A DNA stretch of 64,000 bases from Brachyhypopomus gauderio (GCF_052324685.1 NC_135212.1:25240262-25304261), one strand, 5' to 3'; shown: positions 1 to 9,376, numbered from the stretch's first letter. Numbers and translations: made by a program. Notes: generated by a model from the sequence alone, not told the origin.

Positions 1-310
1 TTTATAGAAGTTATTAAGTGTTATTTAAAGGGGTGTGGCGATAAGGTGATTGACAGTTAATAGCTGGGTTGGTTGACAACTAATACGCTCAGATGCTCAA
101 ATGTGAACGCGCTCAAGATCAAAACTCTCGATAGCAGTATTAAAACCTTTTACTTTGTTTATTTTGTAAAACGTCAAAAGTTTCTATACTGGTGGGCGTA
201 TCCTAACGAATGTCGGGGCGGAGATAAGGTCTCTGGCGGAGATACTGTCCTGCCTACCGGTTCTAATGCGCATGCTCTGGCTCCAATTTTCATCTACTGC
301 GCAAGCGCAT

Positions 311-342
311 CCAAGATGGCGGTGTTCATGCGGCCATCTTGG
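311..342. promoter_or_regulatory. Inverted pair of YY1-like CCAAGATGGC sites
   Basis: CCAAGATGGC at 311-320 and its exact reverse complement GCCATCTTGG at 333-342 form a 10-bp inverted repeat with a 12-base spacer. The core AAGATGGC matches the known YY1 consensus. It lies about 50-80 bases upstream of a TATA-like stretch, so it may be the promoter of an old transposable element. A chance hairpin cannot be ruled out. Confidence 0.35.
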
Positions 343-589
343 TGGCTTCAAAAGTTCACAATGGGAGTCAACGGTGACGTACCGTCCATTATATATACAG
401 TCACTGGTTCACACACGTAGTGTAGGAAAGCTATTGTAATTGCTGGTATTTTTCTTGTTTTTTAGGGTTCACACACGTAGTGTGTGACACGATAATTAAT
501 TAATTATTCTGACATTTTAAAGTTAAATGTTACAGAAATCACAATGTTAAAGTTCAAACTATAAAAAAAACACTCATATGCATTTTAAT

Positions 590-690
590 CCATACATCTA
601 TTTTCTACCGCAACTTGTTCAGGGTTGGCTGGAGCCAATCCCAGCTGTCCTTCGGGGTACGGGAGGGATCGGCACAAAAACTTTACTTTA
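590..690. repeat. Fragment of a common teleost interspersed repeat
   Basis: The piece with GGCTGGAGCCAATCCCAGC and a following GGTACGGGAGGG resembles, in word order, the repeats at 40904-41026 and 43230-43562, which contain GGCTGGAGTCAATCCCAGC or its inverse. I recognise the word set from teleost genomes but cannot assign the family. Confidence 0.4.
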
Positions 691-2179
691 TTGGATAATT
701 GAGTCGTAGTCAGCTAGCTAATGTACAAAGCAAAGCCTTTTGACGAAGACAACAATGAAAAGAAAAAGAGATGAGGAATGACCTCTTCATTTTATGGGCT
801 GTCTTTATACTTGAAACTAGAGTGTTTGTGAAGACACAGCCAATCCGCAGTGGACATATCTGGAGAGAGAGGTCCAGAGATTCAGAGGTCCAAAGAGATC
901 CAGTGAACACCTCAACCGAACCCAGGCCGACACAGGGTCTAACGTTTCATGTTTAATTTTTTTTTCATCCAGTCTTGACTGTTGTGACAATTGCAATGCT
1001 CTGCATGTTGGGAATAATCAGACTTCTCAGTCACATTTATAGTTGATACAGAATTAAAACCAATATTTAAAATGAGCCTTATTGCTGTGCATATGCTTGA
1101 AGTTTAGTTGTCTTGCACTTTGGTTATGTGACAGAGGTGGCCGAAGGCGAGGGTTGCATAGAATGGTCTTTATTCTCCATTGAAAAAAATAGCATCTAAA
1201 TAACAGCAACTGAAATAATTGCCGTGCAGTCAACTAGTACAAGGCCCAAAAAAACACCAGTCTAAGCAGGGAAGAATGAAGTCCAGCGTTGAGCTTCCAA
1301 CGGGGCAATGTGCAGCACTGGACCGAACAACCTGTGGGAATAAATAGGGTGCACAACATAATAGGGAATAGTATTCTGGTGCTCGGGACCGAGGGAGTGG
1401 TTTGGTGCTCAGGGGCGTGTGTTGTGAAGCAGTGTGAACGGAGACACGCACCCTCTGGCGGCGACCCGGCCTCCCCACCGAGACAGGTTAACTGTTATTA
1501 TTAAATATGCTTTACAAAAATATAAATTAAATAAAAATGAAAATGTATTTTAACAGTTTCAATCTGAGAGTTACCCACCACAGTATGGAAAGTTATCCAG
1601 TTTGGCATTACCCACAGAACTGACAGTTATCTACAGTTTAGCATTACCCAGAGTAGGCTACTGAAAGTTACCCACAGTACTAAGAGTTACCCACACTACT
1701 GAAATTGCCTTGATCAGGTTTGTAAAATCAGCAGGTACTGGGACACTAAACACTCTTGTTCTACTGGTCCTTTCTGCAGCCTTACACACAGCGTCATGGT
1801 GAGATCACATTTATGTGGTTTAATTTATATTAGATAATATATACAGAAATTCTATTTCCAAAGAGTACAAAGCTACAGCCACTAAAATGTAAACTACATA
1901 AACAAACTATGCAATCAATAATTTCCCATATTATGACAACTGTTTGCATATCTGTATTTACTTACTGTGTGAGTATTTCAAGTTTCACTGACATACTGAT
2001 GTGGTCCTATGCATAAACTATCATTTTCCCAAATAGCACATATATAACAGAATTATGTGCCAATCTTGTAACAGTTAATTTATTAATATTGCTTAAGACG
2101 TCTTAATTTGAATTTCCAAGATGGAATTGCTTTTTTCAGTTCTAAAGGAAAGGATGAGTGGTAGGTTGATAAATATACT

Positions 2180-2510
2180 GTACTTTAGGGGAGGACGCGG
2201 TGACAGCTGGAGAGGACGCGGTGACCACAGCTGTAGATGTACTGTACTGTACTTTAGGGGAGGACGTGGTGACCACAGCTGTAGATGTACTGTACTTTAG
2301 GGGAGGACGCGGTGACCACAGCTGTAGTTGTACTGTACTTTAGGGGAGGACGTGGTGACCACAGCTGTAGATGTACTGTACTTTAGGGGAGGACGCGGTG
2401 ACCACAGCTGTAGTTGTACTGTACTTTAGGGGAGGACGCGGTGACCACAGCTGTAGTTGTACTGTACTTTAGGGGAGGACGCGGTGACCACAGCTGTAGT
2501 TGTACTGTAC
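2180..2510. repeat. 43-bp minisatellite, left part
   Basis: The word GGGGAGGACG recurs at 2257, 2300, 2343, 2386, 2429 and 2472, a period of exactly 43 bases, with a more diverged copy near 2188. Each unit reads roughly as TGTACTTTAGGGGAGGACGC, then GGTGACCACAGCTGTAG with an A or T variant, then TTGTACTG. Copies differ by single changes (GACGCG versus GACGTG; GTAGAT versus GTAGTT). The array is cut at 2510 by the first gypsy element and continues at 7778-7824. Confidence 0.92.
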
Positions 2511-2874
2511 TGTAGCGTCGGCCCAATGGGGGACGGCACTACTTTCCCATGAGCCCCTGCGGCTCCGGTTCTGGTTCATGTTATATGTAATGCTATGATG
2601 TGTGTTATTGATTATGTACCTGATTATGTGTGTGTTGTGTAGTTTAAGCCACCCTGTATTAGTTTATGTAGTTGTGTACTGTCTGAATCAACCTGCCATG
2701 TGTGTGTGATGTTACTGTGCTAATGACCTGCCCTCATGTTTCATGTCTTATTCGAGTTTGTTCCACGTGATCATTCCCCAGCAGTCTGATTGCGATTGAT
2801 AGGTATTTGAATAAAACCAGTCTGTTTTGCCAAATGGATCGGTTTATTGCCTCTCCTTCCTGTACCACGCCACA
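2511..2874 (+). repeat. 5' LTR of gypsy element 1
   Basis: This is a 364-bp copy matching 7414-7777 except at 2637. It begins TG and ends CA. An AATAAA polyadenylation signal is at 2810-2815, about 60 bases before the LTR end. The segment between AATAAA and the LTR end is expected to hold the R/U5 boundary, but I cannot place it. Confidence 0.95.
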
Positions 2875-2876
2875 AT

Positions 2877-2891
2877 TGGTGTCAGAAGTGG
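2877..2891 (+). other. Primer-binding site of element 1
   Basis: TGGTGTCAGAAGTGG starts two bases after the 5' LTR and begins with TGG, the complement of a tRNA CCA tail. I do not assign the tRNA. A similar stretch (read on the minus strand, TGGTTTCAGAAG) lies next to the LTR of the decayed element at 62298-62309, suggesting related priming. Confidence 0.6.
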
Positions 2892-2905
2892 CCCTAAATG
2901 GAGAG

Positions 2906-3748
2906 ATGGGACGCATCTCGGAGGAGATCGAACGGCTGAGGAGGGAGATGGAGAAGCTGAGTGGCGCGTCGAAGAAAAAGCAACAGTTGGACGGCTCAAG
3001 TGATGGCGGCCTGCTGCTCTGGGCACGGCGGACGACGGCGAGGAGGGGCGTGACAACAGCAGTAACCCCGCCTACTCACGCGCGGGCAACAGAGCCGGTG
3101 GCTAGCACGGCGCGACGGCTTAACCTTCCGTGCTACAACGGCGACGCCGACTGGGCGGCATTCGAGGCCCAACTGGAGGTCGTGGCGTGCTGCGAGGGGT
3201 GGTCTGACGCAGAGACGGCGGCGCAACTCTGCTTGGCGCTTCAGGGTCCCACGCTCAGGGTCCTGGTGGAGTTACCCGCTGAGTGTCGGCGCGAACTCGC
3301 GCCGCTGAAGAGGGCACTGATGACGCGGTTCGGGAGACAACCCGACGAATCGGCGGCGAAAGAACTTCTTAGGAACCGGACGCGGGGCCGGGGGGAACGG
3401 ATAGGCGTCTTGGCCTCTGAGGTGGCCCTGCTGGTGCGGCAAGCCTACCCGTCTTTCCCACGGGAGGCCCAGCAACAGCTCTCCCTCGACTACTTTATGC
3501 GCGCGCTAGAACCAGGCGAGCTGCGGGTGCACGTCAGGCTGGCAAACCCGGCCACCATCGACGCTGCTGTGGACGAGGCGACCAGAGCCGAGACGGTACT
3601 CTCCGGCAAAGTTGACGGATGGCCCGCGGCGGTGCGGCGCAGGGTCGGCCCTGCTGACAAGACGCTGACCTGCTGGAGGTGCGGCGAGATCGGCCACAAA
3701 GCGAGCACATGTATGACACCGGGAAACGGCACGGGAGCCGCCCGGTGA
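2906..3748 (+). CDS. gag: Gag protein of gypsy element 1
   Basis: The frame is open from inside the LTR, but the first ATG after the primer-binding site is at 2906, giving 280 residues. This is the start I prefer, because an upstream codon would lie within the LTR or primer-binding site. The protein opens with a charged, probably coiled-coil segment (heptad-like EEIERLRREMEKL near residues 5-17). A central capsid-like region follows, and a CCHC zinc knuckle of the form CX2CX4HX4C lies at about residues 256-269 (CWRCGEIGHKASTC), which in this family packages element RNA. The reading frame ends at 3746-3748, 21 bases after an in-frame GGGAAAC heptamer, so Pol is probably made as a Gag-Pol fusion by -1 frameshifting. 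Confidence 0.88.
   Translation: MGRISEEIERLRREMEKLSGASKKKQQLDGSSDGGLLLWARRTTARRGVTTAVTPPTHARATEPVASTARRLNLPCYNGDADWAAFEAQLEVVACCEGWSDAETAAQLCLALQGPTLRVLVELPAECRRELAPLKRALMTRFGRQPDESAAKELLRNRTRGRGERIGVLASEVALLVRQAYPSFPREAQQQLSLDYFMRALEPGELRVHVRLANPATIDAAVDEATRAETVLSGKVDGWPAAVRRRVGPADKTLTCWRCGEIGHKASTCMTPGNGTGAAR
3721..3744 (+). promoter_or_regulatory. Probable -1 frameshift site (GGGAAAC plus short stem)
   Basis: In the gag frame the codons read ccG GGA AAC, which is the X XXY YYZ arrangement needed for simultaneous slippage. GGGAAAC is an established slippery heptamer in several retroviruses. A -1 shift here enters exactly the open pol frame at 3727. Four bases downstream, CGGG (3732-3735) can pair with CCCG (3741-3744); a larger pseudoknot might exist but was not folded. 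The pol frame upstream is closed by a stop at 3655, so the shift must occur between 3658 and 3745, and this is the only canonical heptamer I see there. Confidence 0.75.
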
Positions 3749-5883
3749 GGGACGCGGCGACTCCCCAACGCCCCAGAGAATCCTCCAACATTGCCTCGCG
3801 AGTTACGGGACTACCTGGCTACTACATTAACTGTGAGTTGAGCGGTACCTTCTTTCTCGCACTTATTGATACGGGGTCTTCGGTCTCTCTGCTTAGGCCT
3901 GACCTAGTGCCGGATGACACGGGGGGAGCCTTAGCGTTTTCGGGTAGGCGCACCGAGCTGACAACGGTGACGGGGGACGGTTTTGAACTTCTCGGGCGCG
4001 TCTCCGTGACGCTAGATTTCGGGCACGGGCCGTGGAATCAGTCCTTTTGGGTTGGGGGCATCAAGGACCCATGCATTTTGGGCAGCGATTTCCTAGAGAG
4101 AGCGGGGGCAGTAATTAACTTCGGCAGCGGTAGCCTGACTCTTAATGGCCGTGAGGTCGCAATTCACGGGGGTACCGAGACGGTGGAAAGGCCGTGTACT
4201 GTGGCCGTGCGACAGGCAGGGAGTGACACAATGGCGCCGCTTGGTGTGGATCCGGTTCGTGACCTGTGGGAGCGTAGCTGTGCGGGGCTATCTGAAGAGC
4301 AGGGCCAGTCGCTGTGGGCGCTACTCGAGCGGTTTAGAGAGGTGTTTGCGGTTAGCGAGCGCGAGTGCTCGAGGACGGGTCTCGCGGCCCACGCCATTGA
4401 CACGGGGGACGCGCTGCCTGTTCGGCTGAGGCCACACCGTCTACCGCTCGCTAAGCGTTTGGCAGCGGAACAACTGGTTAGCGAGATGGCTGCCGCGGGG
4501 GTGATTGAGCCCTCAAGCAGCTCGTGGTCTGCACCCGTTGTGCTGGCCAAAAAGAAGGATGGCAGCTGGCGGTTCTGCGTTGACTACCGCCGGTTGAACG
4601 CAGTGACGAGAACCGACTCGTATCCTATGCCGAGAGTCGACGACACTTTGGAGCAATTGGCGGGTTCGGACTGGTTTAGTTCGTTGGACCTCCGCAGCGG
4701 GTACTGGCAGGTTCCCCTGGCAGGGACGGCGAAAGAAAAGACGGCTTTCTCGATCGGTACGGGACTGTGGCAGTTTACCGTCTTGCCGTTTGGGCTCTGC
4801 AACGCACCGGCGACCTTCGAGCGCCTAATGGAGCGGATTTTGGCGGGGGTAGCTAGAGAAAAGTGCGTTGTTTACTTGGATGACGTGCTAGTACACGCTG
4901 CCGGGTTTGAGGCTGCATTGGCGAACCTGGAGCTGGTACTGGGCCTTATCAAAACAGCGAGCCTGTCGCTTAACCCTGCCAAGTGCAACCTGTTACAACG
5001 CCGGGTTAATTTTCTCGGGCATGTAGTGAGCGGGGAGGGCATCGCGACTGACCCGAGTAAAACGGCTGCGGTCCAGGACTGGCCCACACCCCGCACGGTA
5101 CGCCAGGTCCGAAGTTTTTTGGGGTTCGCATCCTATTATAGACGGTTTGTGAAGGGTTTCGCGGAAATCGCTACACCGCTGCATCGTCTAACGGGTGGCG
5201 GGAGTACCAAGTTCCGCTGGTCCGACGAGGCGGATAGAGCGTTCCTCACACTGAAGCAGAGGTTGTGCAGCACACCGGTTTTAGCGTACCCCACACCGTC
5301 GGGACAATTTGTGGTCGACACTGACGCCAGTGACCACGGGCTGGGCGCCGTGCTCTCGCAGATGCAGGACGGGACGGAGCGCGTGATCGCCTACTTTAGC
5401 AGACGGCTAGATAAGGCTGAACGCAATTACTGCGTAACGCGGCGTGAGCTGTTAGCGGTCGTGGAAGGGCTTCGGCATTTTCGACCGTATGTCTACGGTG
5501 TCCCGTTCAAGCTGCGCACTGATCACGCATCGCTACTGTGGCTGTTGCGATTCTGCGAACCCGAGGGGCAGCTCGCGAGGTGGATTGCGAGACTACAGGA
5601 GTTTGATTACGCGGCTGAACATCGTCCGGGTCGTAACCATGGAAACGCTGATGCCTTGTCCCGCCGTCCGTGTTCGGAGTCGAACTGCGCGTACTGCCAG
5701 CGAGCGGAGAGCAGAACTGCTGAGGTGGGGCATTGCGCGGCGGTTGGTCAGGCCCCCTTTGCCCCACCGACGCTTTCGTGCTTTACCAGGGAGGAGTTGT
5801 CCACGGCCCAGAGAGGGGATTCTGAGTTGGAGTGGGCACTACTGATATTGAGGCGGGGTCGACGCCGGATTGGGACGCTGTAG
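3727..5883 (+). CDS. pol: Pol of element 1: protease, reverse transcriptase, RNase H
   Basis: The frame is read after the -1 shift and overlaps gag. The aspartic protease motif ALIDTGS has its Asp at 3868. The reverse transcriptase follows: SSLDLRSGYWQ carries the first catalytic Asp, LPFGLCNAPATF is the template-contacting loop, and YLDD starts at 4873 and holds the two catalytic aspartates. RNase H has DTDASDHGLGAVL and a later TDHASL, with the typical HRPGRNHGNADALSR at its end. These parts are uninterrupted. The frame then runs into a stop at 5883 because of a one-base shift near 5836; the continuing sequence in the next frame is the start of the integrase region. Codon use is GC-rich compared with element 2. 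Confidence 0.9.
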   Translation, partial: RHGSRPVRDAATPQRPRESSNIASRVTGLPGYYINCELSGTFFLALIDTGSSVSLLRPDLVPDDTGGALAFSGRRTELTTVTGDGFELLGRVSVTLDFGHGPWNQSFWVGGIKDPCILGSDFLERAGAVINFGSGSLTLNGREVAIHGGTETVERPCTVAVRQAGSDTMAPLGVDPVRDLWERSCAGLSEEQGQSLWALLERFREVFAVSERECSRTGLAAHAIDTGDALPVRLRPHRLPLAKRLAAEQLVSEMAAAGVIEPSSSSWSAPVVLAKKKDGSWRFCVDYRRLNAVTRTDSYPMPRVDDTLEQLAGSDWFSSLDLRSGYWQVPLAGTAKEKTAFSIGTGLWQFTVLPFGLCNAPATFERLMERILAGVAREKCVVYLDDVLVHAAGFEAALANLELVLGLIKTASLSLNPAKCNLLQRRVNFLGHVVSGEGIATDPSKTAAVQDWPTPRTVRQVRSFLGFASYYRRFVKGFAEIATPLHRLTGGGSTKFRWSDEADRAFLTLKQRLCSTPVLAYPTPSGQFVVDTDASDHGLGAVLSQMQDGTERVIAYFSRRLDKAERNYCVTRRELLAVVEGLRHFRPYVYGVPFKLRTDHASLLWLLRFCEPEGQLARWIARLQEFDYAAEHRPGRNHGNADALSRRPCSESNCAYCQRAESRTAEVGHCAAVGQAPFAPPTLSCFTREELSTAQRGDSELEWALLILRRGRRRIGTL

Positions 5884-7125
5884 TACGGCTGGGCCCTGTA
5901 GCCAAAGCTATCCGATCAAGCTGGAACAGCATGAGGGTGGTGAAGGGCGTCTTTTGCCGCGTGTGGGAGGATCCGAGAAACGGGCGAAGACTGACTCAGG
6001 TGGTAGTGCCGCAGCGTCTCCGTGACACTGTGCTGCAAGCGGTGCACGGGTTGCCAGGTTCAGGGCATTTCGGCATCACAAAGACGCTAGGTAGGCTGCG
6101 GCAGCGGTTCTGGTGGCCAGGGTGCCGTGCTGACGTAGAACGTAGCGGTGGACGTTCTGGGCCCATTCCCGGTCACGGACACGGGGAATAAGTTCGTCAT
6201 TGTGGCCATGGACTATTTCACCAAGTGGCCAGAGGCCTATGCCGTGCCGGACCAGAGCGCGGTGACAACGGCAGAAGCCCTGGTGAACAATTTCTTTTGC
6301 AGGTTCGGCGTCCCTGAGGTCCTGCACAGCGACCAGGGGCGAAACTTTGAGTCGGAGGTGATGGGGGAAGTGTGCAGACTCATGGGCGTGCACAAAACAC
6401 GCACGACCCCCCTTCACCCGCAGTGCGATGGGCTGGTTGAGCGGTTTAACCGGACCCTGGCCACTCAGCTAGCCATTGCCACCCAGGGGAATCAGCGTGA
6501 TTGGGACAAGCGGCTGCCCATTGTGCTGCTGGCCTGCCGCTCAGCGGTGCAAGAAACCACGGGGTTCACACCAGCCATGCTCATGTTCGGGCGGGAGCTG
6601 CGGTCCCCCGTCGAGCTGGTCTTCGGAGCGCCGCCAGGGAGCGAGGACGACGTGCCGCCCGGACCCCTTTTTGTTAGGGACTTGTTGGGCCGGCTGCGCG
6701 ATGTACACAGATGGACCAGGGAGAACCAGTCTGCGGCTGGGGACAGGCAGAGGCGCGCATACGACATGCGATGCTATGGCGCGCCTCTGCTTGTGGACTC
6801 GGAGGCCTGGCTATACAACCCCCAGCGGAAAAAGGGACTGTGTCCTAAGCTGCAGTCAGCCTGGGTCGGGCCATGCAGGATCCTCAGCCAGTTGGGAGAG
6901 GTGGTCTACAGAATCCGTTGGGGGCGACGGCGCCTCGTGGTGCACCGCGATCGCCTGGCCCCATACCGGCCAAAACTTTTGGGCGCTGTACGTCGCCCGG
7001 ACTCTCCTGCCCCCATTTCTCCCTGTGCTTCCCCTGTTACTCCCCCCTCCGTGTCACCCGTAACCGAACCGGCCAGACCGCAACGTGTGCGGAGACTGCC
7101 ACACCGCCTGCAGGACTACGTATGA
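5836..7125 (+). pseudogene. Integrase region of element 1, frameshifted and internally deleted
   Basis: From about 5836 the coding sense continues in another frame as far as about 6140. It includes the two histidines of the HHCC zinc domain (HGLPGSGHFG) and the FWWPG motif. It then jumps back to the original frame at DVLGPFP (about 6148). The expected cysteine pair and following linker between these two points are missing, so roughly a hundred bases seem deleted. Downstream the catalytic core is intact: DVLGP (first Asp), HSDQGRNFES (second Asp) and LVERFNRTL (Glu). A C-terminal GPY/F-like region (about residues WVGPCRILSQ) and the end HRLQDYV at 7122 are present. As it stands this cannot give a working integrase. 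Confidence 0.88.
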
Positions 7126-7413
7126 GTGGCTGAGTCATACTATGTTTGGGTCATGGGGAACGAATATGGGGATGTTAAGGTGTTATACTGTGTATTACAT
7201 GACTGGTCTGTCTTACTGTTTTGCTTTGCCGATGTTTAAAAAAAAAAAAAAAAGGCGAGCTCTGTTATTGTTGGTGCTCCGTTGTACTGTGCTGTTACTG
7301 TTTTTTATCGTACTGGGGATTATTGGGCATTGTTAAATACTGGTGGTGTCCCGCTGACATACTGATGCGCCCTGTTAGTCGCCGAGGACGGCTGACCTCT
7401 TGGGGGGGGGCTG
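7126..7413 (+). other. Non-coding 3' region and polypurine tract of element 1
   Basis: The 288 bases between the pol stop and the 3' LTR carry a run of fifteen A near 7238-7252 and, directly before the LTR, a run of nine G (7402-7410) that serves as the expected plus-strand primer tract. No open frame with coding character is visible. Confidence 0.7.
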
Positions 7414-7777
7414 TGTAGCGTCGGCCCAATGGGGGACGGCACTACTTTCCCATGAGCCCCTGCGGCTCCGGTTCTGGTTCATGTTATATGTAATGCTATG
7501 ATGTGTGTTATTGATTATGTACCTGATTATGTGTGTGTTATGTAGTTTAAGCCACCCTGTATTAGTTTATGTAGTTGTGTACTGTCTGAATCAACCTGCC
7601 ATGTGTGTGTGATGTTACTGTGCTAATGACCTGCCCTCATGTTTCATGTCTTATTCGAGTTTGTTCCACGTGATCATTCCCCAGCAGTCTGATTGCGATT
7701 GATAGGTATTTGAATAAAACCAGTCTGTTTTGCCAAATGGATCGGTTTATTGCCTCTCCTTCCTGTACCACGCCACA
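7414..7777 (+). repeat. 3' LTR of gypsy element 1
   Basis: This is a 364-bp copy matching the 5' LTR except A at 7540 instead of G. It ends CCACA, followed directly by GTAC, the same four bases that precede the 5' LTR, and by the resumed minisatellite. Confidence 0.95.
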
Positions 7778-7824
7778 GTACTTTAGGGGAGGACGCGGTG
7801 ACCACAGCTGTAGTTGTACTGTAT
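7778..7824. repeat. 43-bp minisatellite, right remnant
   Basis: GTACTTTAGGGGAGGACGCG and the following GACCACAGCTGTAGTTGTAC are one further copy of the unit seen at 2180-2510. This shows that the gypsy element landed inside the array. Confidence 0.92.
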
Positions 7825-8291
7825 GAAACACTTAGTAATGGCGCTTGTTGATTAAACAATATTATTTAGAGTTATCTGATAGTATGTTTAAGCACGAAAC
7901 ACTAATGTGCGCGAGATTGTTGGAATCTTCGTGCCGAATTTTAAAAAGCTAGCGCGAGCTAACCAGTTAACGGACGCTCAACGGTGAGCTATAGCCGATG
8001 ACACCGCTCTTCCACTGAGTAGGCCTGCTCCTGTTCACCGTTTACAAAAGTAAGTAACTTTGCTAACTGGCTTAACATTTACTGTCAGTGGCCAACTTTC
8101 CTGAAGAAGCCTAGCGTTCATTTTTAGGAGCAGTTTTTTTTATATTCATAGCTAGAAATGTGTCAATTCATACTACCAAATAAAATTACATTATTAAATT
8201 AGCATTAACTGGCTGCCGTTATTAGAAACAGTACTAACAGTGACATAGCATACTGCCACAGGAATGGTTATATCGTGCTCAGGAATGGTGG
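7825..8291. other. Spacer between the two gypsy elements
   Basis: There is no open reading frame of note. Bases about 7905-8050 are richer in CpG than their surroundings and end at AAAGTAAGTAAC, a good splice-donor match at 8050-8051. This stretch could be a non-coding first exon with its promoter, but I have no independent support. Confidence 0.35.
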
Positions 8292-8882
8292 TGTAAGGTG
8301 GAGATGGTAGTTGGAGCCACCAGGTGGCGCACACACGGTGCAGGTTCATTTTTTTGACGTTGCTTACGCGGAGTCATTTTCTGTTTTACTCCGTTAAGGT
8401 AAGCCATGCTTATTGTGCTGTTCTAGCTAATCTTTGTAAAACCTGAACGCATTCAAAAAATGTCTTATAGAGTAGAAGTATAATCACCCCAGTGTCATTG
8501 GTATACTGGAAATCTGCAATTTTCTGCAAATCTGTTATTTTATGCCTTTTGGCGTTGAGGGAAAGTCGGGATGTTTTAGCGATGGCGGTTTCGTTTGTAG
8601 ATTCTTAATGTGGAATTCTGGAATGTGTAGGGATTGTGTTTGATTGTGTGTGATCAATATGTTTTGTACATCGTGTACGTGATTTCATATTGTCACATGT
8701 CATCATTGGTCGATATTTTCTGTTTTACTCCGTTAAGCCACTGCCCGCTACGGAGAGTGAATTCTGGAAATAAAGCAGCGCGACCACCTGACGCACCACA
8801 GCACGTGTTCCCTGGTTTCTTTCATAACATCTAACACAACGCAGAGCTTCGCTAGGGAACCGCGGAGAGAGACAGGGTTACA
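8292..8882 (+). repeat. 5' LTR of gypsy element 2
   Basis: This is a 591-bp LTR with an AATAAA signal at 8769-8774. It holds an internal 23-bp direct repeat (8376-8398 and 8715-8737) whose first copy is followed by GTAAGCC and whose second copy ends in a pyrimidine-rich stretch plus AG. The bases from 8399 to 8737 therefore look like an intron. Confidence 0.95.
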
Positions 8883-8886
8883 TCTT

Positions 8887-8903
8887 TGGTGCCGTGACCC
8901 GGA
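8887..8903 (+). other. Primer-binding site of element 2, probably tRNA-His
   Basis: TGGTGCCGTGACCCGGA starts four bases after the LTR. Its complement ends CACGGCACCA, which fits the acceptor end of eukaryotic tRNA-His as I know it, with about one mismatch in the T-arm part. The tRNA assignment is from memory of the family. Confidence 0.65.
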
Positions 8904-9277
8904 TGTGGTGCGAAGATCGGCGTGGGTGCTACTACCGCAGGCAGCGTGGTTTCCCTTGTACAGAATATCCTTAGTAAAAAATAATAATAATAATAATTCT
9001 AACTTTGTTTACAATTTAATCGTCATTAGAGGTACTGGTTTTCTGGTGCAGATGTGTTTTCTTTTACGTGTTTTGACGAGGCTGAAAAAAAAAAAGTGTT
9101 CACAGTGTTTTAGTTACTTTTTTTTGTTTTGTTAGTAACTTCTTGCTCCCTAGAAAATCTACCAGGAGTTCACCTTTATTTCTTTTTTTTTTTTAGTTTT
9201 TTTTTCTTTTCTTCTAGATTCTCTCAGGCCAATCCAGTGTAGCATATTGCTGTGCCAGAGATCGGTAGTGTTTAGTT

Positions 9278-9281
<4 letters not shown>

Positions 9282-9346
<65 letters not shown>
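9282..9346. repeat. (TA)n microsatellite in the leader of element 2
   Basis: This is an uninterrupted run of 65 bases of alternating T and A, 30 bases upstream of the gag ATG. The leader also carries T-rich runs at 9177-9205. Such a run should vary between copies of the element. Confidence 0.95.
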
Positions 9347-9348
<2 letters not shown>

Positions 9349-9376
9349 TACATTTATATAGCAATAAATAGGATTA

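Larger units (their letters stand above)
1..2179. other. Non-coding stretch with repeat fragments
   Basis: I see no supportable gene here; open frames are short and lack coding character. Around 200-490 there is CpG-bearing sequence with a TATA-like stretch near 391-398 and two copies of the direct repeat GGTTCACACACGTAGTGT about 60 bases apart. This looks like the end of an interspersed repeat or a transposon promoter. The rest is AT-rich unique-looking sequence. Between 1570 and 1700 a loose repetition of a motif like AGTTACCCACA is visible. Confidence 0.5.
2511..7777 (+). mobile_element. Ty3/gypsy LTR retrotransposon 1, integrase broken
   Basis: The element is 5,267 bp, bounded by two 364-bp LTRs that begin TGTAGCG and end CCACA. 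It carries a primer-binding site, gag, pol (order protease, reverse transcriptase, RNase H, integrase) and a G-rich polypurine tract. This order with integrase last is the Ty3/gypsy arrangement. The four bases GTAC flank it on both sides (2507-2510 and 7778-7781), a plausible target duplication inside the minisatellite. The LTRs differ at a single base (G at 2637, A at 7540), so insertion was recent. However pol carries one frameshift near 5836 and an internal deletion near 6140, so this copy cannot make an intact integrase. Confidence 0.95.

Noticed and set aside
8634-8834. 66-codon frame present twice (also 15438-15638)
   Set aside because: It lies inside the LTRs of element 2, so the duplication is the LTR pair rather than a gene family.
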